Shown in pieces: positions 29,478 through 38,217 of a DNA stretch of 63,250 bases. The notes below the pieces were generated by a model. That model was given only the letters and a program-made list of their open reading frames with translations, searched no databases and was not told the origin of the DNA. Position 1 is the first letter of the stretch, and every line of letters starts with the position of its first letter. Source of the stretch: Streptantibioticus rubrisoli (GTDB lineage: Bacteria > Actinomycetota > Actinomycetes > Streptomycetales > Streptomycetaceae); assembly GCF_024436055.1 (NCBI RefSeq), contig NZ_JANFNH010000043.1:1-63250 (forward strand), written 5' to 3'. Position numbers and translations under genes: made by a program.

Positions 29478-30689
29478 ATGAGTCCTACGCTGTCGGGGGT
29501 GGACCACTCACTACCCGCGCCCGCGTCCGGCGCCCTGCCCGAGGAACTGTTCACCGAACTCGTCGCGTTCCGCCGTGACTTGCACATGCACCCGGAGCTG
29601 TCCCGCGAGGAGTTCCGCACCACCGAGGCGATCAGGCGGCGCCTCGCGCAGGCGGGCCTGAAGCCGCGGGTGCTGCCCTCCGGTACCGGAGTGATCTGCG
29701 ACGTCGGCGCCGACGAGCCCGGCCGCGGCCGTCTCGCGCTGCGCGCCGACATCGACGCGCTGCCGATCCCGGACGCCAAGACGGTCCCGTACCGCTCGAC
29801 CGCCAAGGGCAGGGCACACGCCTGCGGCCACGACGTCCACACCACCGTCGTCCTGGGCGCCGGCCTGGTCCTCGCCGAGCTGGACAGGGCCGGGAAGCTG
29901 CCCTGGCCGGTGCGGCTGGTGTTCCAGCCCGCCGAGGAGAGCATGCCGGGCGGCGCCCTCGACATGCTCAAGGCCGACGTGCTGGACGGGGTGGAGCGGA
30001 TCCTGGCCGTGCACTGCGACCCCAAGGTCGAGGTCGGCCGGATCGGGCTGCGCACCGGAGCGATCACTTCCGCCTGTGACCGCCTTGAGCTGCGGCTCGA
30101 CGGCGCGGGCGGCCACACCGCGCGCCCCCATCTGACCACCGACCTGGTGACCGCCGCCGCCAAGATCGCCACCGAGCTGCCCGCCGCGCTCGCCCGCCGG
30201 ATCGACCCGCGCGCCGGTGTCTCGGTGGTCTGGGGCCGGATGCAGGCGGGCCACGCGTGCAACGTGATCCCCCAGCGCGCGGAGCTGGAGGGCACGGTCC
30301 GCTGCCTCAACCTCGACGCGTGGCACGAGGCGCCCGATCTGATCCACGAGGTGATCGACCAGATCGCCGCGATCTACCGGGCCAAGTGGGAGCTGACCTA
30401 CCACCGGGGCGTCCCCCCGGTGGTCAACGAGGCGACCTCCGCGGACCTGCTTCGCGAGGCGATGACCTACCGGCACGGCGTCCACGCCGTGGAGGACACC
30501 GAGCAGAGCCTGGGCGGCGAGGACTTCTCCTGGTACCTGGAGCACGTCCCCGGCGCCCTGGCCCGGCTGGGCGTCCGCCCGGTCGGCGACCCCACCATCC
30601 GCGACCTCCACCGCGGCGACTTCGACGTGGACGAGGAGGCGATCCGGGTGGGCGTCGAGCTGTTCACGGCGGCGGCACTGCTGGAGTAG
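29478..30689 (+). CDS. M20 family amidohydrolase
   Basis: Zinc-type aminoacylase/hippurate hydrolase-like enzyme of 403 residues. Metal-site segments are RADIDALPI, HACGHDVHTT, QPAEE, and HRGD near the C-terminus; GGHTARPH is the dimerisation-domain histidine. It hydrolyses N-acyl or N-carbamoyl amino acid type substrates in the cytoplasm; the specific substrate is unknown. The ATG at 29478 is preferred over 29436, where the extra residues are not family-like. It borders the accessory island. Confidence 0.9.
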   Translation: MSPTLSGVDHSLPAPASGALPEELFTELVAFRRDLHMHPELSREEFRTTEAIRRRLAQAGLKPRVLPSGTGVICDVGADEPGRGRLALRADIDALPIPDAKTVPYRSTAKGRAHACGHDVHTTVVLGAGLVLAELDRAGKLPWPVRLVFQPAEESMPGGALDMLKADVLDGVERILAVHCDPKVEVGRIGLRTGAITSACDRLELRLDGAGGHTARPHLTTDLVTAAAKIATELPAALARRIDPRAGVSVVWGRMQAGHACNVIPQRAELEGTVRCLNLDAWHEAPDLIHEVIDQIAAIYRAKWELTYHRGVPPVVNEATSADLLREAMTYRHGVHAVEDTEQSLGGEDFSWYLEHVPGALARLGVRPVGDPTIRDLHRGDFDVDEEAIRVGVELFTAAALLE

Positions 30690-30709
30690 GGCGCTAGCGG
30701 AGTGAGGGC

Positions 30710-30946
30710 TCAGCGCAGCAGCGTTGCCCGCCAGAAGCGGTGGATGATCTCCCGGAAGCCGGTGTGCGAGGGGTTGCGGCCCACATGCTGGAAGGCCCAG
30801 TCGCGGACGTCCTCGAACTCCTCGCTCGCCTGCGATGTCTCGTCGCAGCGCATGCACTCCATCTCGAACACGATCCTGGGCGCCTCCGGCGCGGTCTCCG
30901 GTCCGATCATCCAGTCCGCGCGGCGGATCACCGTGTGCGCGCTCAA
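30710..30946 (-). CDS. Small Cys-rich DUF7848-like protein
   Basis: Protein of 78 residues. The TTG start at 30946 overlaps the stop of the upstream minus-strand gene (TTGA), which supports it. The sequence MSAHTVIRRADWMIGP then ECMRCDETS and WAFQHVGRNPSHTGFREI matches the pattern of Streptomyces DUF7848-type proteins often found next to XRE/DUF397 genes. Function unknown. Confidence 0.6.
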   Translation of the reverse strand: MSAHTVIRRADWMIGPETAPEAPRIVFEMECMRCDETSQASEEFEDVRDWAFQHVGRNPSHTGFREIIHRFWRATLLR

Positions 30947-31182
30947 CGCACCCACCTCCGCGCGGCGTTGACCTCCGCCACCTTGGCGCGCAGCGCTTCG
31001 CTGCGGCTGGCGAGGGAGACGTCCCCGGGGTGCGCGACCCACGGCTCACCGTCGCCCGCCGGGCGCAGATGCACCATGCCGTCCCGCATGAACAGCACCA
31101 CGCCCACCCGGTCCCGTGCCCGATCCAGCACCACTGCCCCTGTCTCGGGGATCTCCGCCGCGTACATCCGCCGCCCTTCCAT
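30943..31182 (-). CDS. Small hypothetical protein paired with a DUF7848-like gene
   Basis: Protein of 74-79 residues (ATG 31167 or 31182). It looks like a small beta-rich regulatory-type domain with GAVVLDRARDRVGVVLFMRDGMVHLRPAGD. It overlaps the downstream DUF7848-like gene and lies divergent to the XRE gene. Similar pairs occur beside XRE/DUF397 loci in Streptomyces, but I do not know a function. Confidence 0.55.
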   Translation of the reverse strand: MEGRRMYAAEIPETGAVVLDRARDRVGVVLFMRDGMVHLRPAGDGEPWVAHPGDVSLASRSEALRAKVAEVNAARRWVR

Positions 31183-31317
31183 CTCCGCCCGCGCTTCCGC
31201 TTACCGTGCGCAAGCGGTCCTTTACTGGTTGTTCCCCAGAGTGGAGCCTCCGGCGCTACGCTGAACAGGGGGTCTGGGGTTACTGCGGTTCGAGTAAGGC
31301 GGAGGGCAACGCCTCGT

Positions 31318-32154
31318 ATGGCCAAGCGACTTGAGCAGGGCTCGCTGCGCGAGCTTCTCGGCAAGGAGGTTCGTCGCCGCCGCACGGAGGCTGGGCTCAC
31401 CCAGCAGCAGTTGGGCGCAATCATCCACGTTGTGGACAGCCGCATTGCGCAGATCGAGACGGCGACGGGGGCCAAGGTCACGTATGACCTTTGCGCCGCG
31501 CTTGACGCCGCGCTGAAGACGGGGGGCCTGCTCACTGACCTGTGGGAGCACATCCGGCGGGAGACCTATCCGAACTACGTGCGGCGGGTGTTGGACCTCC
31601 AGCAGAAGGCGCTGGTGATTCACCAGTTCTCGGAGTTTGTTCCTGGACTGCTTCAGACAGAGGGTTATGCTCGCGCGCTGCTCAAGTCCGGTCTGGTTTA
31701 CAGCGGCGGAGATCTGGAGGAGAAGGTCTCATCTCGGCTCACCAGGCAAGCGGTTCTGAACGGCCCGAACCCGCCTTGGTACTGGGCCATCCTCGACGAG
31801 GTGGCTCTCTACCGTGAGTTCGGCGGGCGGCAGGTCGTGCGTGAGCAGTTAGCGCACGTGTTGGACCTGGCAGGCAGGCCGAGCGTCCACATCCAAGTGC
31901 TGACGTTTGACAAGGCCGAACCCGCCGCCGTCGGCGGGACGTTGACCATCATGGAGCTTCCGGACGGCGGACGGATGGCTTACGACGAGGGCATCACCTC
32001 CGGCACTCTGGTCGAGGGCATCGAAGACGTCAGGAAATACGCTCGCGTTTACGATCGGGTGCAGGCCAACGCCCTGCCGCAGGATGAGTCCGCGGCGTTG
32101 ATCCGCAAGGTGATGGAGGAGCGATACCCATGCCCGCCACCCGAATTGACCTGA
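31318..32154 (+). CDS. XRE-family transcriptional regulator with DUF5753 domain
   Basis: Protein of 278 residues. The N-terminal helix-turn-helix is RRRRTEAGLTQQQLGAIIHVVDSRIAQIE; the C-terminal region with FVPGLLQTEGYARALLK and REQLAHVLDLAGRPSVHIQVL is DUF5753. This class pairs with a DUF397 protein in Streptomyces and includes regulators such as those of the WhiJ type. The ATG at 31318 gives the normal N-terminus. Codon use is less GC-biased than in the core genes, as expected for accessory DNA. It overlaps the next gene by 25 bp. Confidence 0.88.
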   Translation: MAKRLEQGSLRELLGKEVRRRRTEAGLTQQQLGAIIHVVDSRIAQIETATGAKVTYDLCAALDAALKTGGLLTDLWEHIRRETYPNYVRRVLDLQQKALVIHQFSEFVPGLLQTEGYARALLKSGLVYSGGDLEEKVSSRLTRQAVLNGPNPPWYWAILDEVALYREFGGRQVVREQLAHVLDLAGRPSVHIQVLTFDKAEPAAVGGTLTIMELPDGGRMAYDEGITSGTLVEGIEDVRKYARVYDRVQANALPQDESAALIRKVMEERYPCPPPELT

Positions 32155-32342
32155 CCACCGCGTACTGGCGCAAGAGCAGTTACAGCAACGTGGACGGCGG
32201 CGAGTGCGTCGAGGTCGCCGACAACGTCCCCGGCCATATACCCGTCCGCGACAGCAAGGACCCGCAGGGGCCGACGCTCCTCTTTACCGCCGAGGCGTGG
32301 AACGCCTTCGTGCGGGCCGTAAAGTCGGGCCGCTGGGCCTGA
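32130..32342 (+). CDS. DUF397 domain protein
   Basis: Protein of 70 residues with the family landmarks WRKSSYSNVDGGECVEVAD and VRDSKDPQGPTLLFTAEAW. It overlaps the 3' end of the XRE gene, the usual arrangement of the XRE/DUF397 (WhiJ-type) pair, and is thought to modulate that regulator. Confidence 0.9.
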   Translation: MPATRIDLTTAYWRKSSYSNVDGGECVEVADNVPGHIPVRDSKDPQGPTLLFTAEAWNAFVRAVKSGRWA

Positions 32343-32494
32343 GCCGGGCTACTTGGGGACAAGCCCCCAAACCCCCTGGCGTCACTACCCTTGATCCCAC
32401 CGTGCCACCGCCGCATGCGCGGCCAGTCATCCGATCGGGGCGGGCTGCGCCGTATCCCAGGCAGCCGGGGCATCCGCGTGCCAGACTGCCCGCA

Positions 32495-32761
32495 ATGACG
32501 CAACATGCCTTACATCTCACCGCCGCTGTGACGCACGAGAACGACTGGTACGTCGCCCGCTGCCTTCAGGTTGAGGTGGCCAGCCAGGGCGCCACCATCG
32601 AGGAGGCCCTCGACAATCTTCGCGAGGCGTTGGAGTTGTACTTCGAGGACGAGCCCGCGCCCGAGGCCTGTGACGACGTGCCGTTCGGGCGATCTTCCGC
32701 TGCCCCGGCGGACGTACCGTGGAAGGTGATGGCTGACCGACTGGACCTGGTGGCGTCATGA
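32495..32761 (+). CDS. HicB-like antitoxin-type protein, no HicA partner
   Basis: Protein of 88 residues with the HicB fold pattern: LTAAVTHENDWYVARCLQVEVASQGATIEEALDNLREALELYFED. No hicA toxin gene is adjacent. Its stop overlaps the start of the PAS-PP2C gene (ATGA), so it is translationally coupled to a signalling phosphatase. It may be a stand-alone regulator rather than an antitoxin (inference). Confidence 0.8.
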   Translation: MTQHALHLTAAVTHENDWYVARCLQVEVASQGATIEEALDNLREALELYFEDEPAPEACDDVPFGRSSAAPADVPWKVMADRLDLVAS

Positions 32762-33999
32762 GGACCGCGGCCCTGGACTTCGCGGCGGTGTTCGCCGCCG
32801 CGCCCGCGCCCTGTCTGGTGCTCGATCCCGAGCTGGTCATCGCGGAGGCCAACGAGGCCTACCTGCGGGTGACCGGTCGCGGTCGGCGGGAGCTGCTGGG
32901 GCGGCACATCTTCGATGCCTTCCCGGACAACCCGGCGGACCCGGAGGCCGACGGGCCGCGCAAGCTTCGCGATTCGCTGGAGCGGGTGCTCTCCTTGCGC
33001 AGCCGTGATGTGATGGCCGTCCACCGGTACGACATCCCGGTGCCCGGCAGCCCCGGGGAGTTCGAGGCGCGGTGGTGGAGCTCGGTGAACGCCCCGGTCC
33101 TGGGCCCGGACGGCGAGGTGGCGTGGATCATCCACCGGGTCGAGGACGTCACCGCGTACGTCCAGGCGCATCCGCCCGATCCGCTGGCCGAGTCCTCCTA
33201 CGGACAGTGGCAGAGGGTGGAGGCGGAGCTCTACACCCGCGGCCAGGAGCTGCAGCGTCTGAACGAGGAGCTACGGCAGGCACACGCCGAGGAACGCGAG
33301 GTGGGCCTGGCCCTGCAGCGCGCCATGCTCTACGCCCCCGATCTGGAGCGGCACAAGGATCTGGCGCTGCGCTATCTGCCCGCCGTCGGAACTCTCAACG
33401 TGTGCGGGGACTGGTACGACGTCGCCGACATCTCCGAGGACCGGCTCGCGGCAGCCGTCGGCGATGTCGTCGGGCACGGGCTGGAAGCGGCCATCGTCAT
33501 GGGAATGCTGCGCAGTGCGCTCAGCGCGGCCATCCGGGCCTCCGACGGTCCGGCCCGCGCGTTGGAAGCCCTCGGCCGCTACGCCGAATCGGTCGAGGGA
33601 GCCCTGGGCACCACCGCCGTCAAGGTCCTCATCGACAAACGCGCCCGCATGATCGTCTACAGCAGCGCGGGCCACCCGCCACCGGTGCTCCTGCACACCG
33701 ACGGCACCACCGAGCTCCTGGACAAGGCCACGGATCCGCCGCTGGGCACGATGACCTTCGACGTGCCGCGTTCCCAGGCCGTTGCCACCTACCGGACCGG
33801 GGACGCCCTCGTCCTCTACACCGACGGCCTCATCGAACGCCCCGGCGAGGACATCGACCTCGGCCTGAACCGCCTGACCCAGGCCCTCACCGACTCCGTC
33901 GGGCTCGATGGCGACCGGATGGCCGACAGCGTCCTGGCCTCCCTCGGCGTGGCCGACGGCGCACGCGATGACATCGCCCTGCTGATCTTGTGCCTGTAA
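32758..33999 (+). CDS. PAS-domain PP2C (SpoIIE-type) protein phosphatase
   Basis: Protein of 413 residues: a PAS sensor domain (about 10-130, with DPELVIAEANEAYLRVTGRGRRELLG), a coiled-coil-like linker (about 150-185, rich in Glu/Leu/Gln), then a SpoIIE/RsbU PP2C domain with CGDWYD, GDVVGHGLEAA and YSSAGHPPPVLL. Such enzymes dephosphorylate anti-anti-sigma factors to control stress sigma factors. It is coupled to the HicB-like gene; no partner anti-sigma or antagonist gene lies in this window. Confidence 0.88.
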   Translation: MRTAALDFAAVFAAAPAPCLVLDPELVIAEANEAYLRVTGRGRRELLGRHIFDAFPDNPADPEADGPRKLRDSLERVLSLRSRDVMAVHRYDIPVPGSPGEFEARWWSSVNAPVLGPDGEVAWIIHRVEDVTAYVQAHPPDPLAESSYGQWQRVEAELYTRGQELQRLNEELRQAHAEEREVGLALQRAMLYAPDLERHKDLALRYLPAVGTLNVCGDWYDVADISEDRLAAAVGDVVGHGLEAAIVMGMLRSALSAAIRASDGPARALEALGRYAESVEGALGTTAVKVLIDKRARMIVYSSAGHPPPVLLHTDGTTELLDKATDPPLGTMTFDVPRSQAVATYRTGDALVLYTDGLIERPGEDIDLGLNRLTQALTDSVGLDGDRMADSVLASLGVADGARDDIALLILCL

Positions 34000-34048
34000 C
34001 CGGGGAGCCCGTGGCCGCCCCGCGGCGGCATCCGCGTGGTGACGTCTA

Positions 34049-34255
34049 CTAGCCTGCGCTGTCCGGTGGGGCGGTGACATGCCGCTGTGCGAGCCGTCGA
34101 CGTCCCGGTGCCGACGGCTCGTTCGCGACTTGTTCCTGTTCCTCCAACTGTTCAGTGAGCGGGCCGAGTTCGGCGGGAAGCTGGCGGCGGCCGGTCTGAA
34201 TCCCGGCGTCAGGTGCGGGTGTTGGTCCTCTGCCCAGGGGGCGGCGCTTGGTCAC
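34049..34255 (-). CDS. Small hypothetical protein downstream of the relaxase
   Basis: Protein of 68 residues from the GTG at 34255, with GGGAGG about 9 nt upstream. It sits 21 bp after the relaxase stop, in the same direction. It is hydrophilic and Pro/Glu/Arg-rich, with no family I recognise. Its position suggests it belongs to the mobilisation operon. Confidence 0.45.
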   Translation of the reverse strand: MTKRRPLGRGPTPAPDAGIQTGRRQLPAELGPLTEQLEEQEQVANEPSAPGRRRLAQRHVTAPPDSAG

Positions 34256-34276
34256 GCGGAACAACCTCCCATACCG

Positions 34277-35326
34277 CTACCGGCCGAGCCCGCCCCGGCC
34301 TTGGCCTTGGCCGGTCTGCCGTGGATGAGACTGCTGGGCACCGGGCGGCTGGCGCTTTTGTGGCCGGGGCCTTGGGCGGGCGGCGCCTATCCCCGCTAGG
34401 CGGATGGCCTCGGCCGCTTCCGCCGTCTCTGGGGACGGCGTCGGCGCTTCCACTTCTGGGGCGGGCTTCGGCGCCTCCTGCGCTGGTGCCTCGGCACGGC
34501 GGGGTGGGGTGGGGGTGGCCCAGGTGACGCGGGGGTCCGGTTCGCCGGTGCCGATGTAGGCGCTGAGGTCCTTCCACCGCAGGTCACGGCTGACGCGGGA
34601 GGCGGACACCCAGATCTTCTCGCCCGCTGAGTCCGTCCAGCCGGGAAGGTGGAACGCGTAGCCGTTCATCCGGCCATTACTGGCGACGTTAGCGCGGAAC
34701 TCCACGCCCGCGGCGGAGAGTTGGGCCTCGAACTCCTGGGGGCCGCGTCCGGCGGCGCGGTCGCGGGCCGTCCGGACAAGTGCGCGTAGCTGCTCGCGCT
34801 CGGGGCTCGAGGCGCCCCGGCGAGCCGCGGCGGCCTTCTCCTGGCCTGACACCTGGGGTGCCGTCCGGTTGCTGCGTTCATCGGCGTTGATCAGGCCGTG
34901 CTCGCGTTCCAAGGCCCGGACTATGGGGCGGGACCGGCGGAAGTCGAACCCGTCGCTGGCCAACTCGCCGTTCCAGCGGACCCGGGCCACCGTCAGGTGA
35001 ATGTGGTCGTCGCCGTGGCGGACGGCCGTCCACGGTACGTCGGGACCCCACATCCGGCCTACGTACTGCTCGGCAATGACGGCCCACTGCTGGTCGGTGA
35101 GCACGCCGTCCTCGTCCGGCAGCGACAGACTGCACCGCCAGATCGGGCGGGTGGCATCCGGGCGCTGCCGGATGTGGCGGTCGATGATCCTCGCGACCTG
35201 CTGGTGGGTGCCGGGTACGTTGCCCGCGATGATCCGGGGGTCCTTGTGCTCCTCCCGGTGGCCGGGGCCGAAGTCGTACCGGAGCGCGCCCCCCGCGCGG
35301 CGGCCTTTGGTGATCTTGGCGATCAC
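34277..35326 (-). CDS. MobA/VirD2-family relaxase
   Basis: Relaxase of 349 residues: nicks and binds the transferred strand at oriT. The N-terminal MIAKITKGRRAGGALRYDFG and the HxH metal site H108-I-H110 in HGDDHIHLTV mark the family; the C-terminal part is Pro/Ala/Glu-rich. It is shorter than many relaxases, without a visible helicase or primase domain. The GTG start overlaps the mobC stop (GTGA). No type IV secretion, replication or integrase genes are in this window, so the element would need a helper. Confidence 0.85.
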   Translation of the reverse strand: MIAKITKGRRAGGALRYDFGPGHREEHKDPRIIAGNVPGTHQQVARIIDRHIRQRPDATRPIWRCSLSLPDEDGVLTDQQWAVIAEQYVGRMWGPDVPWTAVRHGDDHIHLTVARVRWNGELASDGFDFRRSRPIVRALEREHGLINADERSNRTAPQVSGQEKAAAARRGASSPEREQLRALVRTARDRAAGRGPQEFEAQLSAAGVEFRANVASNGRMNGYAFHLPGWTDSAGEKIWVSASRVSRDLRWKDLSAYIGTGEPDPRVTWATPTPPRRAEAPAQEAPKPAPEVEAPTPSPETAEAAEAIRLAGIGAARPRPRPQKRQPPGAQQSHPRQTGQGQGRGGLGR

Positions 35327-35715
35327 GGGTTGCCCTTGTCGGCTTCGTCCTCGTCGGTCTCGGGGTCCGCGCCGAGACCGCGTACCGCCAAGGCGGCGTT
35401 GCCTATCTCCTCGACGGCGGCGAGGATTGCGGCTGGGAGTTCCCTGTTCTGGTGGGCGTACCTGGTGAGCTGATTGAGGTTGTTGGCGGCCTGGACGAGC
35501 TGCCCGTAAGCGGCGTGGTTGATCAGCGGCACGACGGGCACATCGCCAGGTATGCCGGGTCGGCCAAGGGCTTGTTCAACCACGGCGCGGACCCACGCGC
35601 CGAGTTCGCGGCGGCCGGTGCGGTCGCGCGCCTGACGCCAGCGTTCCAACTCGCGTGGCGTCAATCGGACGCTGACACAGTGAGTTCGGGGCTCCCCCGG
35701 CGTACCTCGGACCAC
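35323..35715 (-). CDS. MobC-like relaxosome accessory protein
   Basis: Protein of 130 residues with the N-terminal ribbon-helix-helix-like SVRLTPRELERWRQARD and the C-terminal NNLNQLTRYAHQ motif of bacterial mobilisation proteins (MobC). It helps the relaxase bind oriT. I chose the GTG at 35715, after GGGAGGG; the frame is open further upstream. Coupled to the relaxase gene. Confidence 0.8.
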   Translation of the reverse strand: MVRGTPGEPRTHCVSVRLTPRELERWRQARDRTGRRELGAWVRAVVEQALGRPGIPGDVPVVPLINHAAYGQLVQAANNLNQLTRYAHQNRELPAAILAAVEEIGNAALAVRGLGADPETDEDEADKGNP

Positions 35716-35878
35716 ATTCCCTCCCCGTTCTGGTTCCGCCGATCTATCATCCCCGGAGCCGGAACGCGGCCGAGGGAGGGGCCTGGCTTTCCGCCGTGAA
35801 CGAACAGAGCGCTGGGCGGGCCGCCCGCAGTTCGGCGCTGGGGGTACTTGGCGGGCGTGGTCGGGGAAGATGGTGGGC

Positions 35879-36109
35879 ATGGGTAACCAACTGCCGAGGC
35901 CCGGGGCGGGCATGCGGGCGTGCGAGTGGTGCGGCCAGCCGTTTCAGGTGAACGTGGTCGGGCGGGCGCGGCTCTACTGTGGTCGATCATGCCGGGAACT
36001 CGCTTACCGCGAGCGGCGGACACGGCGACAGATCGACGAGGCGGTGGCCGCTGCCCTCACCGCTGCGGATTCGGCAGCTGATGAACCCGGAGCGCATCGG
36101 AGGGATTAG
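35879..36109 (+). CDS. Small zinc-ribbon protein
   Basis: Protein of 76 residues with paired Cys motifs CEWC and YCGRSC, 17-18 residues apart, then a basic helix (YRERRTRRQID). It looks like a small zinc-finger DNA- or RNA-binding protein, common on actinobacterial mobile elements. It is divergent from the mobC-relaxase operon. Function unknown. Confidence 0.6.
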   Translation: MGNQLPRPGAGMRACEWCGQPFQVNVVGRARLYCGRSCRELAYRERRTRRQIDEAVAAALTAADSAADEPGAHRRD

Positions 36110-36199
36110 GCCGTCGGCGGTCGCGCTGGCCGCGCTAGGGGCAGCCCCCAGCGAGTTGGCGCCGGAAGGGGTTGCGCAAGGTAAATTGAGCGTGTCACT

Positions 36200-36445
36200 A
36201 TGCATCGCATGATGCAGAAGACACCGGCCCAGCTCAGGGCCGACGCGGAGGAGGCCCTGAAGGGGCCGGGGCAGCGTCGCGTCAAGCTGCTGGCGCAGCT
36301 GGAAGAGCTCGATGAGGAGCTGCGCCCGCTGATTCGGGCGGCGCGTGAAGTCGAATTGCCAATCCGGCGGATCACCGAGTTGACGGCGGTGGCGCCGAAC
36401 ACGGTGCGGGCCTGGACCGGGACAACGCGTCAGGTCAAGGGGTGA
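36200..36445 (+). CDS. Small helix-turn-helix-like protein
   Basis: Protein of about 78-81 residues (ATG 36200, 36209 or 36212). The first half is a charged helix; the second half reads RRITELTAVAPNTVRAWTG, a helix-turn-helix of the type found in small phage or plasmid regulators. It lies at the right end of the accessory island. No family name assigned. Confidence 0.55.
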   Translation: MHRMMQKTPAQLRADAEEALKGPGQRRVKLLAQLEELDEELRPLIRAAREVELPIRRITELTAVAPNTVRAWTGTTRQVKG

Positions 36446-36952
36446 CGCGCGTCCGCGTTTCAGGGGGCACCGATGTCCACGGCGGTGGTGCCCCCAGCGC
36501 CGCCGCAAGATCCGGATCGGGGCGACGTTCTCGCCCCGTCCGGTCGCTGGAGCGCCCCGTCAGTTCCTGACCTCTCTGGTAGCAGCCTGCGTGAAGATGC
36601 CCGCAGCGTGGCGGACGGCAGAAGGGTGCACCGCCCAAGCGTGTCACGTGACTACTCAGCGCGGCGGACCGCTGCGGATCGTCACCCGCTGCCTCCGCGC
36701 CCTCGCCCGCGCTGTACCGCAACGTCGCCGCTCCGCCGCGCAGGCGCGCCCGGCCCGTGCCCACCGGCCCCCGCAAGCCTCCCCCTCCGGATGGATCATC
36801 CGGTCGCCACCCGGTGCTTGCTGGCCGGAAACCGACCGTTGGGCTCGATCTGGTAACAGGTTCCCAACCCCCCTTTACCTGGCATCTACGCGCGTTAAGC
36901 TCCCGTTCGACCAGCGCCGGACGGGGCGCTATCTGGATGAAGGGGACCCCTC
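36446..36952. promoter_or_regulatory. 507-bp leader region of the nucleoside uptake genes
   Basis: No convincing gene. The right end (36830-36950) resembles a core-genome promoter leader: it contains the palindrome copy at 36886-36897 about 55 nt before the bmp start, and an AAGGGG ribosome binding site. The left part is likely the junction with the accessory island. Confidence 0.5.
36886..36897. promoter_or_regulatory. Palindromic operator candidate, bmp copy
   Basis: CTACGCGCGTTA, matching the palindrome CTACGCGCGTAG at 10 of 12 positions, in the leader of the nucleoside-binding lipoprotein gene. One of five copies in nucleoside-salvage leaders. Confidence 0.65.
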
Positions 36953-38005
36953 GTGCGCCGGGTAACCACAACAATCGCCGCCGCGGGCATAGCCGCGGCC
37001 CTCGCTGTGAGCGCCACCGCGTGTGGTGCCAGTTCCACGTCCTCCGGTTCGAGCGGCTCCAGCTCGGCCAAGGGCGACATGAAGGTCGGCATCGCCTACG
37101 ACGTGGGCGGTCGCGGTGACCACTCGTTCAACGACTCCGCCGCGCGTGGCCTGGACCAGGCCACCAAGGAGTTCGGCGGCACGCCGAAGGAGCTCACCGC
37201 CAAGACCACGGACACCGAGCCGGACCGTGAGCAGAACCTCTCCAACCTCGCCAGCGCCGGTTACAACCCGGTCATCGCGGTTGGCTTCGCCTACGCGAAC
37301 GCGGTCAAGGCGGTCTCGGCGAAGTTCCCGAAGACCAACTTCGGCATCGTGGACTCCGTGGTGCCGGCCAGCAACGTCGACAGCATGACCTTCGCCTCGC
37401 CGGAGAGCTCCTACCTCGCGGGTGTCGCGGCGGCGCTGAAGTCCAAGAGCGGCCAGATCGGCTTCATCGGCGGTGTGGACAACCAGCTCATCAAGGGCTT
37501 CCAGGCGGGCTTCGAGCAGGGTGTCAAGGACACCAAGCCCAGCGACAAGGTCACCACGCAGTACCTGACCACCGGCTCCGACCTGTCCGGCTTCAGCAGC
37601 CCTGACCTGGGCAAGAGCGCGGCCAGCGGCATGCTGTCCAAGGGCATCGACGTGATCTACACGGCGGCCGGCAGCTCCGGTTCCGGTGCGATCGAGGCCG
37701 TGCACGGCCAGAAGGGCGCCTGGGCGATCGGTGTCGACTCCGACCAGTACCAGGACCCGGGCCTGGCCCAGTACAAGGACTCGATCCTGACCTCCGCGGT
37801 CAAGAACGTGAACGTCGCGGTCTACAACCTGATCAAGAGCGTGCACGACGGCAAGCCGCTGACGGGCAACAACACCTACGGTCTGAACAACGGTGGTGTC
37901 AGCCTGGCCACCAGCGGTGGCTTCATCAGTGACATCCAGTCGCAGCTCGACGCGGCCAAGCAGAAGATCGTGAGCGGTCAGATCAAGGTCAAGTCCACTC
38001 CCTGA
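36953..38005 (+). CDS. BMP family nucleoside-binding lipoprotein
   Basis: Substrate-binding lipoprotein of 350 residues (PnrA/BmpA family) for a nucleoside ABC importer. The signal peptide ends in VSATAC, placing the lipid on C24, and a Ser/Gly linker follows. KVGIAYDVGGRGDHSFNDSA is the family ligand-pocket opening. Start GTG after AAGGGG. It is separated from the ATPase gene by a hairpin at 38033-38076 and a palindrome at 38143. Confidence 0.93.
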   Translation: MRRVTTTIAAAGIAAALAVSATACGASSTSSGSSGSSSAKGDMKVGIAYDVGGRGDHSFNDSAARGLDQATKEFGGTPKELTAKTTDTEPDREQNLSNLASAGYNPVIAVGFAYANAVKAVSAKFPKTNFGIVDSVVPASNVDSMTFASPESSYLAGVAAALKSKSGQIGFIGGVDNQLIKGFQAGFEQGVKDTKPSDKVTTQYLTTGSDLSGFSSPDLGKSAASGMLSKGIDVIYTAAGSSGSGAIEAVHGQKGAWAIGVDSDQYQDPGLAQYKDSILTSAVKNVNVAVYNLIKSVHDGKPLTGNNTYGLNNGGVSLATSGGFISDIQSQLDAAKQKIVSGQIKVKSTP

Positions 38006-38032
38006 CCCGCAGATCGCTGAACGGCACGGCGT

Positions 38033-38076
38033 ACGGGGCCCGGTGGCGGAGGCAGTACTTCTCCGCCGGGCCCCGT
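38033..38076 (+). terminator. Hairpin after bmp (partial terminator/attenuator)
   Basis: Imperfect GC-rich stem (38033-38050 with 38062-38076, 3-nt bulge). It could end most transcripts after bmp, keeping the binding protein more abundant than the transporter subunits. Confidence 0.6.
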
Positions 38077-38142
38077 TCGGCACGTGACCGTCACACCCCC
38101 GGTGAGCGGCCGCCCGTGCGGCCGCAGAAATCGCCCGCGAAC

Positions 38143-38154
38143 CTACGCGCGTAG
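38143..38154. promoter_or_regulatory. Palindromic operator candidate, ABC operon copy
   Basis: Perfect CTACGCGCGTAG 64 nt before the apparent ATPase start. It implies a second regulated promoter inside the bmp-ABC gap. Confidence 0.7.
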
Positions 38155-38217
38155 AAAGCAAGTTGCGCGGTACGTTCGCCCCCTCGCCCCACTCCTTCGC
38201 CCCGAGGAGAGTGCGCC

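Noticed and set aside
36473-36856. Open frame of 127 codons before bmp
   Set aside because: Arg/Pro-rich, no ribosome binding site or family pattern, overlaps the regulatory leader; likely a GC-rich shadow frame.
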